Origin: Amphiura filiformis
Lineage: Eukaryota; Echinodermata; Ophiuroidea; Amphilepidida; Amphiuridae
DNA length: 64,000 bases
Reading direction: 5' to 3'
NCBI RefSeq assembly: GCF_039555335.1
Contig: NW_027305494.1
Location: forward strand, 1,116,001 to 1,180,000
Shown here: piece by piece, positions 57,514 to 64,000 of the stretch
Layout of the letters: every line of letters starts with the position of its first letter
How positions within the stretch are numbered: position 1 is the first letter of the stretch
Position numbers and translations under genes: made by a program
Notes under the pieces: model-generated
Seen by the model: only the letters and a program-made list of their open reading frames with translations
Database searches by the model: none
What the model was told of the DNA's origin: nothing

Positions 57514-60500
57514 CTGTAAAGTAAATGAGATAATAAACGTATTGAGTGGTGTATACATACTTTTGAGCCAAGCATTTCGTAGCGAAAACGTTTTAGGCGT
57601 TTTACTGCTTGAAATACGTTCAAGTGTTGTGTCTCCTTCATTTCGTCAATGACAGACTTGACGGCACAGAAAACACTGCAACGACTGACGCCATCTCTAT
57701 AATATGTAACAAAACAAATAAATCAATGAATGAAATTAAGGTTAGCAACTATTTTACACTGTTACGATTTGGTAGTTCACAGCATCTTGCGAATGGTAGT
57801 AAACAGGAGTGCCATATTTCTAATAACTATCTACCACTATGGTATTCCAGAGCCGTTGGTCAATACTATAGGTGTACTTAACAACAACTCCAACAGTGCT
57901 GATATCCTGGGCTGTTATGGTAGATGGCAACATCTGAGAACCATTTCCGGTACTGCAGAGATGTATTCTGGCCCATACTTGTTCACTGTACTCATCATGC
58001 TCATAGACTACCTGATGAAGAATGCAACTGAGACTACCGAATTTTGTCGATACCCATCCAAGATTATAAATGGATCCCATCTGGATTTTGCTGACAACCT
58101 GAGCAACAGTAGGCGTAGCAAAAATATCTTGGTCTCATCAACAGTGTACCCAAAATGAGTACATGACTCTGACAGTCAACTGCAAACCACAACCGCTGCC
58201 AGCACTTCAAGTGCATGGAGAGCATATCAAGCACGCAGCCAACTTTTAAAAATCTGGGATCAATGATGGTCTCTAGTACCAGTGATCTAATCAGGAGGAA
58301 AACACTTGCTGCTTGGACTGCTTTTTGGAAGTTAGATCACCTTTGGAGAAGGCCGTCAATCTCCATATATCTGGTGACATAAAGTCGGCACAAAAAGAAA
58401 CTCAGCTGTTATAAACACGACTATAGCTTCAAAACTAATAATTGTTTTCACAATATTTCAACATAGAGGGAAGGATGAATTATTTACACGCATTTTGAGA
58501 CCACATTTGTCAAATGTTGTTCAATATTAACAACACAGTAGTGTTTTTAAAGAAAAATACCCGAATTTAAAAGTTGCAGTTTCAGCGATCAATGGTTATT
58601 ATGCCAGCACGGTAGCACGTAAAGCCCGCCATTATCTTCACGCTTACTTCAAAATCAATACAAATAGCTGCAACTTTTAAATTCAGCTATTTTTCTTCCA
58701 AAACACTGCTGTATTGTTAATATTGAACAAAATTGGACAAATTGGGTATCAAAATGCGTGTAAATAAACCATCCTTCTTTTTATGTTAAAATAATGTGAA
58801 AACAATTATTATTTCTGAAGCTATAGGCGTGTTTGTAACAGCTGAGTTTCATTTTGTGCAGACTTTAGATAAATGAATTCAACACATCATGCAATAGGAT
58901 TATGCTCAACATCAAGCGCCTTGACTGTGTGAGTGACGCCTGGATCTATATAATGACTGACACACAGCCTTTCATCAACCAAGTAAGGCAGTCCTGAGGA
59001 TGCCAATGGTGGAGCTATGCAGAAGGTGTGCTCTTTATGTCCCTTCACATGGCGAAAGGAGACCAGGGCGACAATGGGCAAGCTATAATGACTTATATAC
59101 AGACGCTGTTAAGGATAGCGACTGCGATTTACAATTAGATGCTATTGTCTCGATTGTGGTACTTGAAAGAAAATTTGTAGTTGCCTGCTCCGCAGTTGAA
59201 AGAAATGAATAAATTAATCTTTAATTAATATACATTTGTTAACAAACCTCCACACAATGAATATTAGTGTTAAAAAAGATTGGTGAGTTTACAAAATTCG
59301 AACTCTATATGTTACGTTTATGTTAAACTAGTAGTACAGTATTCGGTGACTTACAAACAAACGACTGCAATTTTCTGATCTTCGGTGTCACTCGAGTTAT
59401 TGTCTGTCACATGTTTGATCTTGGTGACGAGATTAGCAAACGAATCAGATGAATGTGGGATATTGCTACCACTCTTCCAGCCTTTGTACTGGAAATGTTT
59501 GATCTGTAGAGCATCATTCTGGTGAAGAAGAATTAGAACATATTAAGTTATAATATTATCCAATTATTCTTATTTACAAACATACAAAATGCTCATGCCA
59601 TACCGGGATTAGTGAGTCAAGCACGTTTGGCATGTTTTGTCATTATTAAATCTGCATTTTTAGGCGGGTGACCTTGAAACTAATGAACGAGTAAAAAGCC
59701 AAAAAACAAAAGTCAATTTGGTTCTTAGAATAAGGTATAAATATTTGCCAAAATTGCACATTTGATTTTGGATCAATTTTGACCGTTTTGTTGGATTATT
59801 ATTTTTATCTTTGAAGTCAAAGTAAATATGTGCAACACCCATTTAAACGTCAATGCCCATAGCAGAGAGTATTCAACTATGAGTTTATTATTGCTCATCG
59901 TATTAGGGATGAAATCAAAACTCGACCCCGGTTGACCGGCGGTTACCGGCGGTTGAACCGCATTCAAGTGTTTAGAACAAAAGAAACCGGCTCCAACCGG
60001 ATGGAACCGCCCAGAACAGGTGGTCGAATTTTGATTCCATCTCTGATAGATGCTCGTAAATAGTTACACCATATGTGACCTGCTCCTACGAAATGTGGTA
60101 AAATTGTTGCAACATTACCTTGTTGGTCTGGTAAAGACGCAATGTAGTTTCAGTAATATTGTCGTCTTCTTGTTCATAGACGTACTCCACAGTGAATTGA
60201 CCGTATACTGCTGACCCTTCATGAGGAACATATATTCCACAGCTCTGAAAATTAGAAGAGTATTAAATATAGTTACAATATTTATCAGAGATGATCCGCA
60301 CTATTTGCTTATGTGCACTGCTTTTAAAACACGGACATGGGTTTATGACCTGGTGTGACCTGGTTCTTTTACGCGATAAACGGGGCGCACGAGTAGGCAA
60401 GTGCCGATATCGATTTCAACTGCATATTCGAGCGCGTGTGAGACCATGCTGTGAATTAAAATATCTCATTCGCTGAGCAAGCTCCGTCGCATAACATGGT

Positions 60501-63500
60501 TCTTGTTCACGCATAATCATAACGCGCGCGTCGGCGAGTGCGATTGGACTCTGATGGTAGAGCTATATTTAGGATACTTATACTACAGTATTGCCAAAGA
60601 GGGTCGTCTTTTTAAACTACGACCTTAGAGTAAAAGAGTAAGATGATGTCCTTTTAAAAGCTTCAACCGCGAAACTGTTCATTCTACAAGAAAGCGAAAT
60701 AAGGCTTAATTGTTTACTTCTTCAACCTGGTCAGGATCATTGAGAGCAACTATAACTGAGCACTGGTAGTCATAAATCATACACCACATATCACAAACTG
60801 TCTCTGGAAGAGGTACTTGTGTTGTTATGTAGGCACTGTCTATGCGATATCCCTGTGATGTGAACAAAAGGTAAATCGGTGAAAATGTATGAAATCAGCA
60901 GGTGATACAAATCAAGATGGCATCAATATAAGATTTCTGACAAATTTCGATTTTTAATATTTGTTCAAAAAATTTATTAAAAAAATGATACTAATTTCAA
61001 CTATCAGAAATGTTTTCATTTTGTCACAATTAAAGCACATTAATATGTCTTGTTTTTCACAAGGTATTTGAGTTCATCAAAGTACATTACAATAGTATGA
61101 AGATCACAATTTTTAGGGAGACCGAGGGCCTCCCCTGGCAAAATACCTATAGCGACATACGCTACATATTTTAGGTACAGTAATAAACGAGATTATACCT
61201 ACATTGCCGAATGATGCGTTGATGTAATTGCTTTGGCTTTCGTCATCACTAGTTGCCATTAGATATGGGCGACAAAAATCAGCTACAAATGATACAAAAA
61301 TATATAAATATATGAGTTCTAATTGCCTAGAATAGTTTAGTTTTATGTGTAATCATTTTTTGTGTTTACTATGTAAGTGAGTTCTAATTGTCTATAAAAG
61401 TATATATTTTATGTGAAAATTAGTTTTTGTCTTATGTTAATTCCTTTTTGTTCATAGTAAACACACAAATGGTCTGCATTTGCATAAGAAGTACTCCCCA
61501 CACATACCAACCATACCCCTACCCATACCGTACACACCAGCATACCCCTTGTATTACGCATATTTACGAGGACCCGAAAAATGACGAACAGTTTCAAAGT
61601 CGTTACCATGTTAACCATGTTAACCATAATTAGCTACAGAGGGGTTTCCCGAAGACTAAGGTTTCGAAGACGCATGTCTTGGTGACCTTCATCGCGTACG
61701 AGGTCCTCGTTGTGTGGGTGTGTTGTTCAGTTGGTGTCCTCTTAAGGTTACACGAAGAAACGTATAAAAAACGTATAAAAGACGTATAAAGTTGTTCTCT
61801 AAAACCGCGTTTTCTCAGCAATCAAATATCGCAGTGAGTCAAATGTTGGTGCATGGATGTATCTTAACATTATTCTTGTGTGTTTATACAATTTTTTAGA
61901 ATCCGTTTGAAAATCCTTCGTTTAAATCATTTTTACGCACCATGTTCACAAGATCAAAAACACGTTCCATGCAGTTTTTTTCAAATATTCGCTCCGTATA
62001 AAACTACCCCGAGTAATTGTTTTCTCCTTTTTTGTATTGTACTACAAATCGACCAAAGAAATAATGTTGCCATGGGGAAGAACCAAAAACAGTACCGATT
62101 AAATTTTATTAGCCCGTTTTTGGGAACAATTTTCGAGAATCTTATGCCACAAAACACTGTTATGTTACATTATCGATATCTGGATTGTGGAACATTAATT
62201 TTGATTTCTAACTGCCTACATTATTTTTCAAAAGTATGTCGATTCCTTTACCATTTGAATTTCACTCCAAATTTAAGCTACTTTTGCAAAAATCAAGGTT
62301 TTTCGCCATCGATACCTCCGACATTTACAGCGGTGATGAGATTGTTTATCATAAGAGCCTGGTATGCACTATTCCATAATAGTCAGTTTGAGATCAATCG
62401 ATTTCACAGATCACTGAGTAGCTCAATCGGTTAGCGCGCTGGACTCACGTTTGACTATATTATAATACTATAGTTTTGAGCTGGAAAACTTTGGTACGTG
62501 TTCGAGTCCCTATGTGGTCCATTCCATCTATTTTATTTTATTTTTCTCTCACTTTTTTCTTTTTTCTTGTTCGGTTCTTTCTTTCTTTCTGACTGCAGCG
62601 ATTGATTGTTTTTGCCCGTTGTTTTTTCATTATATAATTCAGGAATTTTTAGGCTATACTAGTCTAATAGGCGCGGCCTATCAATATATTTTTACAAATT
62701 AGATTAACAAAATATTGGTTGTTGGTTTTGTTACTGTTGTTGTAGTTATTGTTGTAGGAAAAAAAAGGCATAATCAGGGTATAAATAGGCATATACTAGG
62801 CCTATGACAGATATCATCCAGGATAATTTTAAAAATTGAAAATTTAGAAAATCCAAAGGAAAATTGCCGAAAACGGCTGCCCACAATCAACCCCCCCCCC
62901 ATCAGCCCATATGGTCCTATCATGGTCGCCCCTTCCCTATTCCTGCAACATATAGGATGACTCACGAGCCGCGGTTTGTCCGTGGCCCTATTGTACGCGT
63001 GAGTTCATTCTTTTCTGCATGGCTGTTTCCATTATTAACTGGAATCATGCCTTGAAAATCAATTAAGGGGACTCGATCTTTTGTGCGTAATTATAGAGGG
63101 CCAGGGATTCACTCTATCATTTAAAAAAATATTTGAAGAAGTTAAAGAGCCCTAAGAATAATAAACTGTAGTGTAATTCACGCCAGACACAATTTCTTTA
63201 TATGACAAAAAATAATTTTTGTAATCGATCAAAAAACAAACGTTTTATATCAATTTTAAATTTAGCCTGAATCGGTAAATATGGTACCTCTCGCCCTTTT
63301 TTAGGTCAATGCTGTTTTTACCATTATGCAGCGAACCATTGTTGAAGCTATTTCACATACATGTACAAAACATTCTAGAGAAAGAATGAGGCCATATACT
63401 GTTTAAATATCTTTTGTTGATTTCGAATGATAATGTCATGAAGTCGTAAATTTTAAGGTCACATTCCTAAAACCAAAACAAAACATTGCGACGCAGATAT

Positions 63501-64000
63501 TTCCCGACTTACGCAATTTCATCACATCAGTGTCTTTATTATTTGTTTGAAACCTTTCCCAAACGTTCGTGCTCTTTATGCATAAAACGGCTAATCTATC
63601 TTTACAAAACGCGTCTTTTTAGTAAACAAAAGGCTAAAGATGGCATTATGAGATTTATCATTTATCATTACACTCCTCTACTCAACTGCCACCGTGGACG
63701 AGCGGTAAAGCGCTAGACGCATAATCAAAGGAAGTTCCGAATCGCTGGTTCGAATCCCAACGAAGTCTGTGGAAACTTTTTTTTCTTCAAAATTCATGAT
63801 CGCATTCCGAAATGAGTCACTTGTCGGTAAATCATGTATCGTATCCTTAAGTAATGCGAGGCAAACGCAAACGCACAAACACAGCAATCATATCTACCTC
63901 GTACATACACACCACCCTCCGTTTTGTTTTATTAGACTTACGTGGTATAATGTCTTGATAACGATTCTTGCCGACATTTTCTGACATTTGTCCTCCTCGA
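57469..64000 (-). CDS. Receptor-type protein tyrosine phosphatase (D2-like domain), 3' part of gene
   Basis: Seven minus-strand exons with consensus splice sites and matching phases spell out one PTP domain of about 247 residues: 63942-64000, 61203-61282, 60718-60852, 60119-60244, 59355-59518, 57561-57696 and (tentative) 57469-57513. Order of motifs: KNRYQDIIP, NYINASF, AYITTQVPLPETVCDMW, VYGQFTVEY, IKHFQYKGW, VVCLDGVSRCSVFCAV, NVFQAVKRL. Catalytic features are mixed. The signature keeps Cys-x5-Arg (CLDGVSR), but the preceding His is Val and the following Ser-Gly is Cys-Ser. The WPD loop reads GWKSGSNIP, without the general-acid Asp. This fits a membrane-distal D2 pseudophosphatase of the RPTP mu/kappa or alpha type, acting as a regulator or scaffold. 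The membrane span and D1 should lie right of the window. Confidence 0.85.
57561..57696 (-). CDS. RPTP exon F (CX5R arginine, C-terminal helices)
   Basis: 136 bp, acceptor ACATATTATAG, donor AAAA|GTATGT. Its first base completes a Leu codon with exon E. DGVSRCSVFCAVKSVIDEMK is followed by QHLNVFQAVKRLKRFRYEML, matching the GRSGTFCA and DVFQTVKxLRxxRPxMV region. Confidence 0.87.
57730..58380 (+). pseudogene. LINE reverse transcriptase relic, 5' part, in the phosphatase intron
   Basis: HYGIPEPLVNTIGVL, SGPYLFTVLIMLIDYLMKNA and GSHLDFADNL follow the RT order of non-LTR elements, with FADD changed to FADN. GSMMVSSTSDLIRRKTLAAW then TAFWKLDHLWRRPSIS (58246-58372) is the thumb/C-terminal region. 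Stops and frameshifts are present. The LINE runs antisense to the host gene. Confidence 0.8.
58381..58866. mobile_element. Foldback element inserted in the LINE
   Basis: Inverted ends AAAGTCGGCACAAAAAG/GAAACTCAGCTGTTATAAAC and complement, with arms of about 200 bp. It interrupts the LINE sequence, which resumes at 58867. The arms include AATTTAAAAGTTGCAGTTTC and its complement. Confidence 0.82.
58867..59211 (+). pseudogene. LINE reverse transcriptase relic, 3' part
   Basis: FNTSCNRIMLNIKRLDCVSD, then ALYVPSHGERRPGRQWASYN and KFVVACSAVERNE with a stop. This is the typical C-terminal end of the same LINE ORF2. About 30 residues are missing at the foldback junction. Confidence 0.85.
59355..59518 (-). 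CDS. RPTP exon E (degenerate WPD loop and catalytic Cys)
   Basis: 164 bp, acceptor TTCTTCACCAG, donor TGTTT|GTAAGT. IKHFQYKGWKSGSNIP replaces the canonical HFxxTGWPDxGxP. It ends KIAVVC, where active enzymes have VVHC. Confidence 0.87.
59906..60044. mobile_element. Short MITE in a phosphatase intron
   Basis: GGGATGAAATCAAAACTCGA at left, TCGAATTTTGATTCCATCTC at right, and an inner CGGTTGACCGGCGGTTACCG block. It lies between exons E and D. Confidence 0.7.
60119..60244 (-). CDS. RPTP exon D (VYGQFTVE)
   Basis: 126 bp, acceptor CTAATTTTCAG, donor AACAAG|GTAATG. SCGIYVPHEGSAVYGQFTVE matches the YWPxxGxxxYGxxTVE segment; Tyr-Trp-Pro has become Tyr-Val-Pro. Confidence 0.87.
60718..60852 (-). CDS. 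RPTP exon C (AYITTQ..ETVCDMW)
   Basis: 135 bp, acceptor CACATCACAG, donor GAAGAA|GTAAAC. GYRIDSAYITTQVPLPETVC matches the classical AYIATQGPLPxTVxDFW core. Confidence 0.88.
61203..61282 (-). CDS. RPTP exon B (NYINASF)
   Basis: Acceptor TTTGTAG, donor AAT|GTAGGT, 80 bp. DFCRPYLMATSDDESQSNYI then NASFGN. It completes a Pro codon with exon A and ends in phase 0. Confidence 0.85.
62405..62521 (+). tRNA. tRNA-like sequence with insertion, probably a pseudogene
   Basis: TAGCTCAATCGGTTAGCGCG is a good A box and GTGTTCGAGTCCC a B-box-like sequence. GATCACT and TGTGGTC can form six of seven acceptor pairs, but about 40 extra bases separate the arms and the T stem pairs badly. Confidence 0.4.
63692..63772 (+). 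tRNA. tRNA-like sequence (Ser/Leu-like), probably a pseudogene
   Basis: GTGGACGAGCGGTAAAGCGC resembles the A box of type II tRNAs and GGTTCGAATCC is a perfect B box. The anticodon stem around GCATAAT does not pair. Confidence 0.4.
63942..64000 (-). CDS. RPTP exon A (pTyr-loop KNRY), cut by the window edge
   Basis: Reads SENVGKNRYQDIIP, with donor CCAC|GTAAGT at 63941 in phase 1. KNRY is the substrate-recognition loop motif of PTPs. Confidence 0.82.

Larger units (their letters stand above)
61283..63941 (-). other. Large phosphatase intron (between exons A and B)
   Basis: 2659 bp with GT-AG borders. It holds two tRNA-like sequences (62405, 63692), a CACACC-rich run (61498-61560) and a poly-C run (62889-62898). 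The 184-codon open frame at 61880-62434 has no recognisable domain. Confidence 0.65.

Noticed and set aside
61880-62434. 184-codon open frame
   Set aside because: No recognisable domain, composition like translated AT-rich intron, lies inside a phosphatase intron on the opposite strand, and its end overlaps a tRNA-like sequence.

Overview
The window is eukaryotic nuclear DNA from a repeat-rich animal genome. Genes are split by spliceosomal introns, C2H2 zinc-finger genes and a receptor-type tyrosine phosphatase gene are present, and non-coding sequence is full of MITE-like foldbacks, LINE relics and tRNA-derived SINEs. The repeat style (TAGGCCTA octamers, CAG/CGG-GGCGTAGC-ended hAT MITEs, SINE bodies with CCTTGGGCAAGGCACTTTA) fits a marine invertebrate deuterostome, perhaps an echinoderm. 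That placement is inference from memory.

Layout. 0.3-1.9 kb: a 21-bp satellite with a 315-bp higher-order repeat. 2-15 kb: gene-free, with a broken 1.5-kb tandem duplication, a tRNA-Ile-like sequence and foldbacks. 15.7-19 kb: a decayed reverse-transcriptase element on the minus strand, tandemly multiplied together with a SINE and carrying a second minisatellite. 19.6-30.2 kb: two paralogous C2H2 zinc-finger genes and a finger relic, separated by MITEs, a 1.2-kb inverted minisatellite and a mariner deletion derivative. 30.6-41.7 kb: foldbacks and a 34-bp minisatellite with nested insertions. 42.1-53.4 kb: two tandem paralogues of a two-exon gene, plus a broken kinase copy and a beta-propeller scrap. 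54-59 kb: LINE relics. 57.5-64 kb (minus): seven small exons of a receptor tyrosine phosphatase domain; the gene continues beyond the right edge.

Main result. The kinase exon of each 42-53 kb gene ends in a consensus splice donor in phase 1. Each NHL-like propeller exon begins at an acceptor of matching phase. Both paralogues keep this arrangement, predicting proteins of about 568 and 557 residues with an N-terminal TKL-type kinase and a C-terminal beta-propeller. I do not know this architecture from animals. The second result is the phosphatase domain: it keeps the CX5R cysteine and arginine but has lost the WPD aspartate and the histidine before the cysteine, so it looks like a D2-type pseudophosphatase.

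Most of the long open frames elsewhere are by-products of tandem repeats whose period does not interrupt the frame, or of foldbacks.
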